Assembly: GCF_900100005.1 (NCBI RefSeq)
Contig: NZ_FNEB01000008.1
Location: 1-64,000, forward strand
Length of the DNA: 64,000 nt
From: Lutimaribacter saemankumensis
GTDB taxonomy: Bacteria; Pseudomonadota; Alphaproteobacteria; Rhodobacterales; Rhodobacteraceae
Reading direction: 5' to 3'
Shown: positions 43,812 through 52,543 of the stretch, in pieces
How the letters are laid out: each line of letters opens with the position of its first letter
Numbering within the stretch: the first letter of the stretch is position 1
Translations under genes and position numbers: made by a program
Notes under the pieces: model-generated
What the model saw: only the letters and a program-made list of their open reading frames with translations
Database searches by the model: none
What the model was told of the DNA's origin: nothing

Positions 43812-45017
43812 ATGGCAGATCGGGTTCTGATCGCGGGGGGCGGCATTGGCGGGCTGGCCACGGCTTTGGGTCTGGCGCAAAAGGGTGTGCGCAGTCTCGT
43901 GCTGGAAAAGGCGGCCCAGCTGGGCGAAATCGGGGCGGGTATCCAGCTGGGGCCCAATGCCTTTCACGCCTTCGACTACCTCGGTGTCGGCGATGCCGCG
44001 CGCAAGATGGCGGTCTATGTCGACAGCCTGCGCCTGATGGATGCGATCGAAGGCCGGGAAATCACCCGTATTCCGCTCGATGACGCGTTCCGCGCGCGTT
44101 TTGGCAACCCCTATGCCGTCGTGCATCGAGGCGATCTGCACGGTGTCTTTCTGCAGGCCTGCCGCGATCACGACCTGATCGAGCTTCGCACCAGCGCGGC
44201 GGTCGCCGAATACGACCAGGCGGGCGACAAGGTCACGGCGATCCTCGCAGATGGCGAACGGATCGACGGCACGCTCCTGATCGGTGCGGATGGGCTTTGG
44301 TCGAATATCCGCAAGCAGATGCTGGGCGACGGCGCGCCCCGGGTGTCGGGCCATACCACCTACCGCAGCGTGATTTCGGTCGACGACATGCCCGAAGATC
44401 TGCGCTGGAATGCCGCCACGCTCTGGGCCGGGCCCAAATGCCACATCGTGCATTACCCGCTTCAGGGCTGGAAAAGCTTCAATCTCGTGGTCACCTACCA
44501 CAACGACGCGCCCGAGCCCGTGGCCGGCAAGCCCGTCACCCATGACGAGGTCCGCCGCGGCTTCGAACATGTCGCGCCGGTCGCGCGCCAGGTGATCGAC
44601 AAGGGCAAGGACTGGAAGCTGTGGGTGCTCTGCGACCGTGACCCGGTGATGACATGGGTCGATGGGCGCGTGGCGCTTCTGGGCGACGCGGCGCACCCGA
44701 TGCTGCAGTATTTCGCCCAAGGCGCCTGCATGGCGATGGAGGACGCGGTCGCCCTGGCCCATTGCGTCGAAAAGGGCGGGCTGGGCAACGATGTGCTGAC
44801 CCGCTACCAGGACATGCGCCGCCTGCGCACCGCCCGCGTGCAGCTCCAATCGCGCGAGATCGGGCAGCACGTCTATCACCCCGCCGGTGCGCACGCCGAA
44901 CTACGCAACGCCGTCATGCGCGCCCGCGGTCCCGAGGAATGGTATGACCAGATCGACTGGCTCTACGGGTCGACCGGGCTCGAAGGGGCGGTGTCGTACG
45001 AAACGCGTCAGCACTAG
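43812..45017 (+). CDS. FAD-dependent aromatic hydroxylase (3-hydroxybenzoate 6-hydroxylase-like)
   Basis: 401 aa class A flavin monooxygenase. GGGIGGLATALGLAQKGV (9-26), GAGIQLGPNAFHAFDYLG, the DG motif LLIGADGLWSNIRKQMLG and GDAAHPMLQYFAQGACMAMEDAV. Overall most like 3-hydroxybenzoate 6-hydroxylase, which makes gentisate with NADH and O2; salicylate-hydroxylase-type activity is an alternative. No gentisate dioxygenase lies in the window, so the product may be handled elsewhere. Confidence 0.85.
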   Translation: MADRVLIAGGGIGGLATALGLAQKGVRSLVLEKAAQLGEIGAGIQLGPNAFHAFDYLGVGDAARKMAVYVDSLRLMDAIEGREITRIPLDDAFRARFGNPYAVVHRGDLHGVFLQACRDHDLIELRTSAAVAEYDQAGDKVTAILADGERIDGTLLIGADGLWSNIRKQMLGDGAPRVSGHTTYRSVISVDDMPEDLRWNAATLWAGPKCHIVHYPLQGWKSFNLVVTYHNDAPEPVAGKPVTHDEVRRGFEHVAPVARQVIDKGKDWKLWVLCDRDPVMTWVDGRVALLGDAAHPMLQYFAQGACMAMEDAVALAHCVEKGGLGNDVLTRYQDMRRLRTARVQLQSREIGQHVYHPAGAHAELRNAVMRARGPEEWYDQIDWLYGSTGLEGAVSYETRQH

Positions 45018-45032
45018 CGCGCCTGGCTGTTT

Positions 45033-45122
45033 TCTCTTTCTGGAAATATCCCGGGGGGAGTCGCCGCCTGCGGCGACGGGGGGCAGCGCCCCCCGCGCGG
45101 TCGGACCGGCGCAGCCGGTCCG
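45033..45122. repeat. palindromic intergenic element with three hairpins
   Basis: A conserved-looking leader CTTTCTGGAAATATCCCGGG is followed by GTCGCCGC-CT-GCGGCGAC (45060-45077), GGGGGGC-AGC-GCCCCCC (45078-45094) and CGGACCGGC-GCA-GCCGGTCCG (45102-45122). It lies between convergent genes and can act as a terminator. I recall very similar elements scattered in Rhodobacteraceae intergenic regions. A related leader occurs in reverse at about 60657-60678. Confidence 0.75.
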
Positions 45123-45129
45123 AAACCGC

Positions 45130-45606
45130 TTACTCCAGCGCGAACAGCGACACGACCACCTGTTGCTGCAACCGTGCGCCGCGGCCCACGAACAGGGTGC
45201 GGTTCACCCAGTCATACCGTGCATCGCCCGTTTCCAGCCGCGCATGGGTGCGCATGTAATAGCTGCCGGGATCGACGTCCTCGCCGCGGGCGATGGCGTC
45301 CAGCACGTCCCTGGGGCCGTGCCTGTAGCCGTAGTTCAGGATTTCTATCGTCGCGCCGTCCGCGGTTTCGATCGCGTAGCGCGTGTCCAGTTCGGCCACG
45401 CCGTTGTTCCAGATCGTCTGCCAATCCGCGCCGAGGTTCAGAATGCGCCCGTTCAAACGGGGCCCGACAACGCGGCCGCCGACGATCGGAATGATCCGTC
45501 GCTGCCCGGCGCGGCCCGTGCCCAATTCGCGGATCGGGTCCAGATCGACATAGAGGTCGCACACATGCGCCAGTTCCGGCGCAGGCAGTTTTGGCTGATC
45601 GGTCAC
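45130..45606 (-). CDS. DUF3237 family protein
   Basis: 158 aa: LAHVCDLYVDLDPIRELGTG, RRIIPIVGGRVVGPRLNGRIL, GADWQTIW and a C-terminal beta strand set (VNRTLFVGRGARLQQQVVVSLF) match DUF3237, a beta-barrel family of unknown function found in aromatic-degradation clusters. It is divergent from the feruloyl-CoA-synthase-like gene and shares a promoter region with it. Confidence 0.88.
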   Translation of the reverse strand: MTDQPKLPAPELAHVCDLYVDLDPIRELGTGRAGQRRIIPIVGGRVVGPRLNGRILNLGADWQTIWNNGVAELDTRYAIETADGATIEILNYGYRHGPRDVLDAIARGEDVDPGSYYMRTHARLETGDARYDWVNRTLFVGRGARLQQQVVVSLFALE

Positions 45607-45643
45607 GGTCCCTCCCTTGCAGGATTGCTCCTGTCAGATATTT

Positions 45644-45658
45644 GTTATACCAGATAAC
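45644..45658. promoter_or_regulatory. putative operator GTTAT-N5-ATAAC (copy 1)
   Basis: GTTATACCAGATAAC, 38 bases upstream of the DUF3237 start and 55 upstream of the feruloyl-CoA-synthase-like gene. A near-identical site, GTTATACAGGATAAC, lies at 49670. Such symmetric sites with a short spacer are typical of GntR-type regulators; no GntR gene is in the window. Confidence 0.6.
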
Positions 45659-45712
45659 TAAATTTCTACCGGCCGTCCAGCCTGCCGGTGACGCGTAGGG
45701 GAGGACGCCGTC

Positions 45713-47467
45713 GTGGAAAATGCAAGCTTCTGGTCGCCGGAATTCGACATCGTTCGTCGGTCCGACGGCACCACCTTCATGACGCACAAGGGCACCGCGC
45801 CGCGCCTGGCCGACACCATTGCCGCGCGGATCGGGTATTGGGCGGATCGTGCCCCCGACCGGATCGCCCTTGCCGAACGCGATGGCGCGGGCTGGCGGCG
45901 GGTCAGCTACGGCGCGCTGTGGCAGCAGATGCGGCGGATCGGCGCCGGGCTCCTTGCGCGGGGTCTGGGGCAGGGGCGGCCTGTGCTGATCCTGTCGGAA
46001 AACAGCATCGACCACGCGCTTCTTGCCCTTGCCGGGCAATATGCGGGCGTGCCGACAGCGGCGGTTTCCACGGCGTTTTCGCTGGTGTCGCAGACCCACG
46101 ACAAGCTAAGCGGCGTCGCCGGGCTGTTGCAGCCCGGGCTGATCTATGCCGGGGACGGTGCGCGCTATGCGCGGGCGCTTGCGGCGATCGGGGGCGATGT
46201 GATCGTCGTCACCTCGTGCAACCCCACCGATGGCGCGCAGCCTTTCGAGGCTCTCGCGCAGGAGGACACCTCAGCCGCCGACACCGCCTTTGCCGGGCTG
46301 CGCGGCGACATGGTGGCGAAATACCTGTTCACCAGCGGATCGACCGGCAGCCCCAAGGCGGTGATCAACACCCATGACATGATCGCGCGCAACCAGGACA
46401 TGGTGGCCGATTGCTTTCGTTTCCTTGCCCGCCGCCCGCCCGTCGTGGTCGACTGGGCGCCTTGGAGCCACACCGCCAGCGGCAACAAGGTGTTCCACAT
46501 GGTGCTCTACAACGGTGGCACCTTCCATATCGACGCGGGCAAGCCTGCGCCGGGCGCCATCGACGAAACCCTGCGCAACCTGCGCGAGGTCGCCCCGACC
46601 TGGTATTTCAACGTGCCCGCCGGGTGGGAGATGCTGCTGGCCGCTTTCCGGGCCGACCGGGCACTTGCCGAACGGTTCTTCGGCAACCTGGACATGATGA
46701 TGTATGCGGGCGCCGGCATGGCGCAGCACCTGTGGGACGGGCTGACCGGTCTTGCGCGCGAGGTGACGGGGCACGAGGTGCTTCTGACGACCGCGCTGGG
46801 TGCCACCGAAACCGGCCCGTTCGCGTTGATGTGCACCACACCGCAGAAAAGCCCCGGCAATATCGGCGTGCCGGCGAAGGGCGTGACGCTCAAGTTGGTG
46901 CCGAACGAAGGCAAGCTCGAGGCGCGATTGAAATCGCCGTCGATCACGCCGGGATATCTGGGCGCGCCCGAGGCCAGTGCCGCAATGCTGGATGACGAGG
47001 GGTTCTATTGCCTGGGCGATGCGCTGCGCCCCGCCGATCCGGGCGACCTGTCGAAAGGGTTCTTCTTCGATGGCCGCGTGGCCGAGAATTTCAAGCTGGG
47101 CACCGGGACATGGGTTGCCGTCGGTGCGCTGCGCGCGCGGCTGGTCGATCATTTCGGTGGGCTTCTGCGCGATGCCGTCATCGTGGGCGAAGGGCGTGAC
47201 GAGCTGGGCGCGCTGCTTTTCCCCGCCGACGGGGCCGATCCCGATGCGGCCGCGTTGTCGGCAATGCTGGACGATTTCGCCGCCACCGCGACGGGCAGTT
47301 CGACCCGCATCGCGCGGGCCGTTCTGTTGCGCGACCCGCCCGATCTGGACCGGGGTGAGGTCACGGACAAAGGGTCGATCAACCAGCGCGCGGTGATCCG
47401 GCACAGGCCGGAGGCGGTCGAGCTGCTTTATTCGGGCGCGCGCGGATTGAAGGTCGAGGGCCGTTAA
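45713..47467 (+). CDS. feruloyl-CoA synthase-like acyl-CoA ligase
   Basis: 584 aa AMP-forming ligase with GTG start and GGGGAGGA upstream. Features of the feruloyl-CoA synthetase branch: MENASFWSPEFDIVRRSDGT, LFTSGSTGSPK (205-215), DWAPWSHTASGNKVFHMVLYNGGT, ALGATETGPFA and FFFDGRVAENFKLGTGTWV. It should activate ferulate or another hydroxycinnamate to the CoA thioester. The enoyl-CoA hydratase/lyase that usually partners it is not adjacent. It ends with a 4-bp overlap onto the convergent LysR gene. Confidence 0.87.
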   Translation: MENASFWSPEFDIVRRSDGTTFMTHKGTAPRLADTIAARIGYWADRAPDRIALAERDGAGWRRVSYGALWQQMRRIGAGLLARGLGQGRPVLILSENSIDHALLALAGQYAGVPTAAVSTAFSLVSQTHDKLSGVAGLLQPGLIYAGDGARYARALAAIGGDVIVVTSCNPTDGAQPFEALAQEDTSAADTAFAGLRGDMVAKYLFTSGSTGSPKAVINTHDMIARNQDMVADCFRFLARRPPVVVDWAPWSHTASGNKVFHMVLYNGGTFHIDAGKPAPGAIDETLRNLREVAPTWYFNVPAGWEMLLAAFRADRALAERFFGNLDMMMYAGAGMAQHLWDGLTGLAREVTGHEVLLTTALGATETGPFALMCTTPQKSPGNIGVPAKGVTLKLVPNEGKLEARLKSPSITPGYLGAPEASAAMLDDEGFYCLGDALRPADPGDLSKGFFFDGRVAENFKLGTGTWVAVGALRARLVDHFGGLLRDAVIVGEGRDELGALLFPADGADPDAAALSAMLDDFAATATGSSTRIARAVLLRDPPDLDRGEVTDKGSINQRAVIRHRPEAVELLYSGARGLKVEGR

Positions 47468-48354
47468 AGCTCGGCCGCGGCCTGCGCGATCAGGCCGCGC
47501 AGCCATTTGTGCATCGGTGCGTGATGGGTGCGCCCCGTCCAATAAAGGTCGATCCCGAACGGCGCGGGAAACGGGCAGTCGCGGATCGTCAGGCCGGGGC
47601 CGAACGCCTGCGCAACGCGGGCCGGCACTGTAGCGATCAGGTCGGTCCCGGCCAGCAGTTGCGGCAGGTTTGCGGGGCTGGGCACCTCGGCCACCATGTT
47701 CGGGGCGACGCCGGCACGTTCCATTTCCAGCAGATAGGCCGAGCGCCAGTTGCCGCCATAGGTCACCACCGCCTGCGGTGCGGCCACAAAGCGACCGGTA
47801 TCGAGAGGCGCGCGCGTCAGCGGGTTATCCGGGTCCATGACGCAGACATAGTGATCGTCCATCAGGCGCCGGCCGAAAAAGCCGCTTTCCTCTATGCGGA
47901 TCGGACCGATCAGCAGATCGCTTTCGCCACGGCTCAGCTGTTCCTTTCCCCGCACGGTAGAGGAAATGATATGCAGCCGCAGCCCCGGCGCGTCGCGTCG
48001 CAGCCGCCGCATCAGCCAGGGCACCACGGTGACACGTTCGTAATGGTTGCAACTGACCGTGACGGCCGCGTCGGCGCGGGCCGGGTCGAACCCGCGCGGC
48101 GCGCTGAGAGCGGCGAAACGGTCGAGCATCCGGCCGGATTCCTCGACGATCTCGTTGCAGCGGTCGGTCGCGACGATGCCGGCACCCTGCCGCACGAAAA
48201 GCGGGTCACCAAAGGCGCGGCGCAGCCTGTCGATCGTGTAGCTGACCGCGCTTTGCGTCGTGCCCAGCGTTTCGGCGGCGCGGGTGAACGAGCCGTGCGC
48301 ATGAACCAGCCGCAGCACGCGCAGCGCCGCGAAGTCGACCGAATAGGCGTCCAT
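47464..48354 (-). CDS. LysR family transcriptional regulator
   Basis: 296 aa. N-terminal HTH (FAALRVLRLVHAHGSFTRAAETLGTTQSAVSYTIDRLRRAFGD) and a type-2 periplasmic-binding-like effector domain. The ATG at 48354 has GGAGAG upstream; the ATG at 48366 would overlap that site. Divergent from the P450 gene and convergent with the feruloyl-CoA-synthase-like gene, so it may control either. Confidence 0.92.
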   Translation of the reverse strand: MDAYSVDFAALRVLRLVHAHGSFTRAAETLGTTQSAVSYTIDRLRRAFGDPLFVRQGAGIVATDRCNEIVEESGRMLDRFAALSAPRGFDPARADAAVTVSCNHYERVTVVPWLMRRLRRDAPGLRLHIISSTVRGKEQLSRGESDLLIGPIRIEESGFFGRRLMDDHYVCVMDPDNPLTRAPLDTGRFVAAPQAVVTYGGNWRSAYLLEMERAGVAPNMVAEVPSPANLPQLLAGTDLIATVPARVAQAFGPGLTIRDCPFPAPFGIDLYWTGRTHHAPMHKWLRGLIAQAAAEL

Positions 48355-48364
48355 TCCACTCTCC

Positions 48365-48379
48365 ATCGAGAAATTCGAT
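48365..48379. promoter_or_regulatory. putative LysR box ATCGA-N5-TCGAT
   Basis: ATCGAGAAATTCGAT is a 15-bp inverted repeat just upstream of the LysR start and 82 bases before the P450 start. It fits the T-N11-A type of LysR site. Confidence 0.5.
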
Positions 48380-48460
48380 GCGGCTTATCAAATCCATCGG
48401 ATTGCCAAATGGCAAGCCCGCTGCGTAGCCTAGCGTGTCCAATGATCGAGGGAGGGAGCA

Positions 48461-49654
48461 TTGGCCATCACGACCGATACGCGGCTGGCGCCGCTGGACG
48501 AGCAGATCACGATCCGCCAACTGACGGACGATCCGTACCCGATTTATGCGCGCCTGCGCCGCGAGGCCCCGGTGTTGCGGGTCAAATCGGTGGGGCGGAC
48601 CCTGCTGACCAAGGCCGAGGATACCAAATACGTCAAGGACAACCCCGGCCTGTTTTCGTCGGACGATCCGAACACGCCGATGAAGCGCGCGTTTCGGGCG
48701 CATACGCTGATGCGCAAGGATGGCGAAGAACACGCGCGTGAACGCGGCGCAATGGCGCCGGCATTCACTGGCCGCAACATCAAGCAATGCTGGGAGCCGA
48801 TCTATACCAAGGTGGCCGAGGAATATGTCGCCCGCCTGCCGCGCGGCGAAACCGTGGACCTGTTCACCGCGCTGGCGGGGCCATTCGCCGCGCGCTGCCT
48901 GACGCATCTTCTGGGTATTCCCGAAGCGTCGGACGAGGACATGCAGCGCTGGTCGCAGATCCTGATCGACGGGGCCGGGAATTTCGGCTGGACGGACGCG
49001 CTGTTCGCGGAATGCGACAAGGCCAATGACGAGATGGACGCCCTGTTCATCGCGGCGGCCGAACGGCACCGGGCCGAGCCGAACCAGAGCGCGCTGTCGG
49101 TGATGGTGAACGCCGAAGATCCGATCCCGCAAAGCCAGATTCATTCGAATATCAAGATCGCCATCGGCGGCGGCATCAACGAACCGCGAGATGCGCTGCT
49201 GACCATCGTCTACGGGCTGCTGTCGAACCCCGATCAGTTCGAGGCGGCCAAGCGGGACGGGCTGTGGATGGAAGCCTTCGAAGAAGGCGTGCGCTGGGTC
49301 GCGCCGATCCAGGTGTCGTCGCGCCTGGTGACGGAAGACACCGAGATACGCGGCTTTCACATTCCCAAGGGCGATACGGTCATGACGATCCAGGCCTCGG
49401 CCTGCCATGACGAAGACCTGTACGAAGATGGCCATCTCTACAACATCTTCCGCCCCAAGCAGCCGCACCAGGCCTTTGGCAACGGTCCGCATTTCTGCCA
49501 GGGCACCCATGTGGCGCGGCGGATGCTGGCGAACATCATGCTGCCGATGCTGTTCGACCGGTTCCCAGACATGGCGTTGGCGGATGCCGATGCCGTGCGG
49601 TTTACCGGCTTCGGCTTTCGCGGGCCGCGCAGCCTGCCGGTAGTGCTGAACTGA
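48461..49654 (+). CDS. cytochrome P450 with non-canonical I-helix
   Basis: 397 aa, soluble bacterial type. ExxR is at EGVR (275-278) and the heme loop is FGNGPHFCQGTH with Cys346 as ligand. In the oxygen-activation region of helix I the usual AGxE/D-T pattern reads GGGINEPRD (236-244), lacking the acid-threonine pair. Ferredoxin and reductase partners are not adjacent. With the feruloyl-CoA-synthase-like enzyme, TRAP binding protein and protocatechuate genes nearby, hydroxylation or O-demethylation of an aromatic compound is a reasonable guess. Confidence 0.9.
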   Translation: MAITTDTRLAPLDEQITIRQLTDDPYPIYARLRREAPVLRVKSVGRTLLTKAEDTKYVKDNPGLFSSDDPNTPMKRAFRAHTLMRKDGEEHARERGAMAPAFTGRNIKQCWEPIYTKVAEEYVARLPRGETVDLFTALAGPFAARCLTHLLGIPEASDEDMQRWSQILIDGAGNFGWTDALFAECDKANDEMDALFIAAAERHRAEPNQSALSVMVNAEDPIPQSQIHSNIKIAIGGGINEPRDALLTIVYGLLSNPDQFEAAKRDGLWMEAFEEGVRWVAPIQVSSRLVTEDTEIRGFHIPKGDTVMTIQASACHDEDLYEDGHLYNIFRPKQPHQAFGNGPHFCQGTHVARRMLANIMLPMLFDRFPDMALADADAVRFTGFGFRGPRSLPVVLN

Positions 49655-49669
49655 TCTGTGGATAAAGCG

Positions 49670-49684
49670 GTTATACAGGATAAC
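49670..49684. promoter_or_regulatory. putative operator GTTAT-N5-ATAAC (copy 2)
   Basis: GTTATACAGGATAAC, 48 bases upstream of the TRAP binding-protein start, differs from the site at 45644 only within the 5-base spacer. It is flanked by an unusually AT-rich stretch (ATTTTTTT). Confidence 0.6.
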
Positions 49685-49732
49685 ATTTTTTTCGCAGGCC
49701 GGACCAACCGGCCGGAACTCCAGGGAGGAAAC

Positions 49733-50770
49733 ATGAAACGACGCAATCTGATGAAAACGGTGACCGCCGCGGCGCTATCGCTGGGTCTGATGCCCGGGCT
49801 GGCTGCCGCGCAGGAAGTGACACTGCGCCTGCACCAGTTCCTGCCGCCACCCGCAACCGTGCCCAAGCATATCCTGAAGCCCTGGGCTGCCCGGGTGGAA
49901 GAGGCCGCCGGTGGCAAGTTGAAGATCGAACATTACGACGCGATGGCCCTGGGCGGGCGTCCGCCGGACCTGATGGATCAGGCGATCGACGGTGTCGCCG
50001 ATATCATCATGACGGTCGTGGGCTATACGCCGGGCCGATTCCCCAAGACCGAAGTGTTCGAACTGCCCTTCATGATGACCGATCCGGTCGCGACGGCAAA
50101 GGCGTTCCAGGAACTGGTCGAAACCGATCTGCAGGACGGTGAATACAGCTCGGTCAAGGTGTTGGGCGCCTGGGTTCACGGACCCGGCGTGGTGCATACC
50201 AAGGACGGTGTGACCAAGCTGGAAGACCTCGAAGGCAAGAAGCTGCGCGGCCCGACCCGCGTGATCTCGGACCTGCTGGGCGAGCTGGGCGCAACGCCTG
50301 TCGGCATGCCGCTGCCCGCGATCCCCGAGGCGCTGTCCAAGGGCGTGGTCGACGGCACGGTGATCCCGTGGGAAGTGACGCCCGCGATCAAGCTGAGCGA
50401 ACTGGTGACCAACCACACCGAGTTCGGCGGCAACGAGGCGCTTTATACCGCAACCATCATCATGGTGATGAACCGTGACAAGTACGACAGCCTGCCGGAC
50501 GATGTCCGCGCGGCGATCGACGCGGAGTCGGGCATGAAGCTGGCCGAGTTCGCGGCCCAGGTCATGTATGACTACGACAAGCCGGGGCGCGACATCGCCG
50601 AAGCCGCAGGCAACACCATCGTGCAGCTGGACGAAGCCGAGGTGGCGCGCTGGAAGGCCAAGGCCCAGCCGGTGATCGAACGCTGGGTGGCAGACATGGA
50701 CAGCAAGGGCATCGACGGTGCCGCGCTGATCGAACAGGCCAAGGCGCTGATCAAGAAACACGGCGGCTGA
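49733..50770 (+). CDS. TRAP transporter substrate-binding protein (DctP family)
   Basis: 345 aa periplasmic protein. GGGAGGAAAC precedes the ATG; Sec signal with cleavage after LAAA (about 26). DctP motifs: LHQFLPPPATVPKHILKPWAARVEEAAGGKLKIE, GLxGxK-type LEDLEGKKLRGPTRV and ALYTATIIMVMNRDKYDSLP. The dctQ and dctM membrane genes are not in the window, so it must pair with a distant system. Ligand probably an organic or aromatic acid. A strong terminator follows. Confidence 0.92.
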   Translation: MKRRNLMKTVTAAALSLGLMPGLAAAQEVTLRLHQFLPPPATVPKHILKPWAARVEEAAGGKLKIEHYDAMALGGRPPDLMDQAIDGVADIIMTVVGYTPGRFPKTEVFELPFMMTDPVATAKAFQELVETDLQDGEYSSVKVLGAWVHGPGVVHTKDGVTKLEDLEGKKLRGPTRVISDLLGELGATPVGMPLPAIPEALSKGVVDGTVIPWEVTPAIKLSELVTNHTEFGGNEALYTATIIMVMNRDKYDSLPDDVRAAIDAESGMKLAEFAAQVMYDYDKPGRDIAEAAGNTIVQLDEAEVARWKAKAQPVIERWVADMDSKGIDGAALIEQAKALIKKHGG

Positions 50771-50790
50771 TCGCCCGCCCAAGCAGACCG

Positions 50791-50820
50791 AAGGCCGCCG
50801 GCATCCCGCCGGCGGCCTTT
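50791..50820 (+). terminator. rho-independent terminator after TRAP binding protein
   Basis: AAGGCCGCCGG-CATCCCG-CCGGCGGCCTT followed by TT, about 20 bases after the stop. Confidence 0.88.
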
Positions 50821-50914
50821 TCATGTCGGGACGCGGGATGATTCAATGCGTTGAAGGGCAGGGTGTCTGCCGCTACCGTTGGATCAAAGGTCAAACGACG
50901 AAAGGGCGCGCGGG

Positions 50915-52543
50915 ATGTCGGGCATAACCGTTTTCAAGGCAAAGAAGATCATCACGATGGACCCGAACCGCCCCGAGGCGACCCATGTCGCGGTGCGTGA
51001 CGGCCACATCCTTGCGGTGGGCGATGCCTCCTGCGCCGATCAGTGGGGCGCGGTCACGCATGACGACAGCCTGGCAGATGCCGTGCTGATGCCCGGCATG
51101 GTCGAGGGCCACGCCCACATGATGGCTGGAGCGATGTGGAATTTCGCCTATGCGGGGTTCCACGACCGGATGGACCCGGCGGGCAAGTGGTGGACGGGCA
51201 AGCCCGACCTTGCCGCCGTCGTGCGCGACCTTTCGGAATACGAAAAGGGTCTGGCCGAGGGGGAGCCGCTGATCGGCTGGGGTCTGGACCCGATCTTTTT
51301 CGATGGCGAACGTTTGAGCCGCAAGCATCTTGACCGGATCAGCGCGGATCGCCCGGTGGCGATCATGTTCTCGAATTTCCACCTGATGTGCGTGAATTCG
51401 AAGGCGCTGGAGCTGGCGGGCTATGACCGGTCGAGCAATGTCGAAGGTGTCGTCAAGGACGCATCGGGCGAACCCACGGGCGAGTTGCAGGAAATGGCCG
51501 CGATGTTCCCCGTCATGCGCCGGGTGGGCATGGATTTCCGGGGGCTGACGCAAAAGCCCGAGTCGATCCGCACCTATGGGCAGGTGTGCATGCGTGCGGG
51601 CGTCACGACGGTGACCGATCTTTACGCGCAGATGGAAGACGAGGATCTGGACGGGTTGCTGTCCGTGACCTCGGACGAGGCGTTCACCGCACGGCTGGTC
51701 AGCGTGCTGGGGGTGGCGGGCACCGATCCGGCGCAATCGGCGGCGCGGGCCGTGAACCTTCGCGCGAAATCGACCGAAAAACTACGGCTGGGTGCGGTCA
51801 AGCTGATGACGGACGGATCGATCCAGGGCTGGACCGCGCGGGTGAAGTGGCCGCATTACGTGGGCGGCCAACCCAACGGCATTTGGAACATGGCGCCCGA
51901 CGAAATTCACCGGATGGTGCTGGAGATGCAGAAGGCCGGCGTGCAGATGCATATCCACGTCAACGGCGACGAGGCCAGCGAGGTCGCGATCGACGCGATC
52001 GAGGCCGCCGCCCGTTCGCATCCCTGGGCCGGAGCGCGTCACGTGCTGCAGCATTGCCAGATGATGGGCCGTGACCAGTTCGAACGCTGTGTCGAACTGG
52101 GTGTGGCCTGCAACATCTTTTCCAATCACATCTGGTATTTCGGCGACCAGCACGCCGCGCTGACCATCGGCGAGGACCGCGCCCTACGCATGGATGCGGC
52201 GCGCGCGGCCCTGGATGCAGGGGTGCATGTGGCGTTGCATTCCGACGCGCCGGTGACCCCGCTGGGCCCGCTTTTCACCGCGTGGTGCGCCGTCAACCGG
52301 CAGACGATGTCGGGCCGCACCCTGGGTGAGGCCCAAAAGATCACCGTCCCCGAGGCGCTTTATGCCGTCACGATGGGCGCGGCCTATACGCTGAAGATGG
52401 ACGATGAGATCGGCAGCATCGAAACCGGCAAACGCGCCGATTTCGCGATCCTGGGCGAAGATCCGTTGGCGGTCGATCCGGCCGCTCTCAAGGACGTGCC
52501 GGTGCTGGGCACGGTCCTGGGCGGGCGGGTCGCCCTGGCATGA
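50915..52543 (+). CDS. metal-dependent amidohydrolase (YtcJ-like)
   Basis: 542 aa. PGMVEGHAHMM gives the HxH metal pair (His66, His68); MHIHVNGDEASEVAIDAIE, VLQHCQMMG and LHSDAPVTPLGPLFTAW supply the later His and Asp ligands. This is the YtcJ/amidohydrolase-3 family, with roles in amide, formamide or cyclic-imide hydrolysis. The ATG at 50915 is chosen; the frame extends 12 codons further upstream. It overlaps a CobW-type GTPase gene by 4 bp. Confidence 0.9.
   Translation: MSGITVFKAKKIITMDPNRPEATHVAVRDGHILAVGDASCADQWGAVTHDDSLADAVLMPGMVEGHAHMMAGAMWNFAYAGFHDRMDPAGKWWTGKPDLAAVVRDLSEYEKGLAEGEPLIGWGLDPIFFDGERLSRKHLDRISADRPVAIMFSNFHLMCVNSKALELAGYDRSSNVEGVVKDASGEPTGELQEMAAMFPVMRRVGMDFRGLTQKPESIRTYGQVCMRAGVTTVTDLYAQMEDEDLDGLLSVTSDEAFTARLVSVLGVAGTDPAQSAARAVNLRAKSTEKLRLGAVKLMTDGSIQGWTARVKWPHYVGGQPNGIWNMAPDEIHRMVLEMQKAGVQMHIHVNGDEASEVAIDAIEAAARSHPWAGARHVLQHCQMMGRDQFERCVELGVACNIFSNHIWYFGDQHAALTIGEDRALRMDAARAALDAGVHVALHSDAPVTPLGPLFTAWCAVNRQTMSGRTLGEAQKITVPEALYAVTMGAAYTLKMDDEIGSIETGKRADFAILGEDPLAVDPAALKDVPVLGTVLGGRVALA

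Noticed and set aside
45060-45122. CRISPR-like repeats
   Set aside because: The repeats are three different inverted repeats, not identical direct repeats with spacers.
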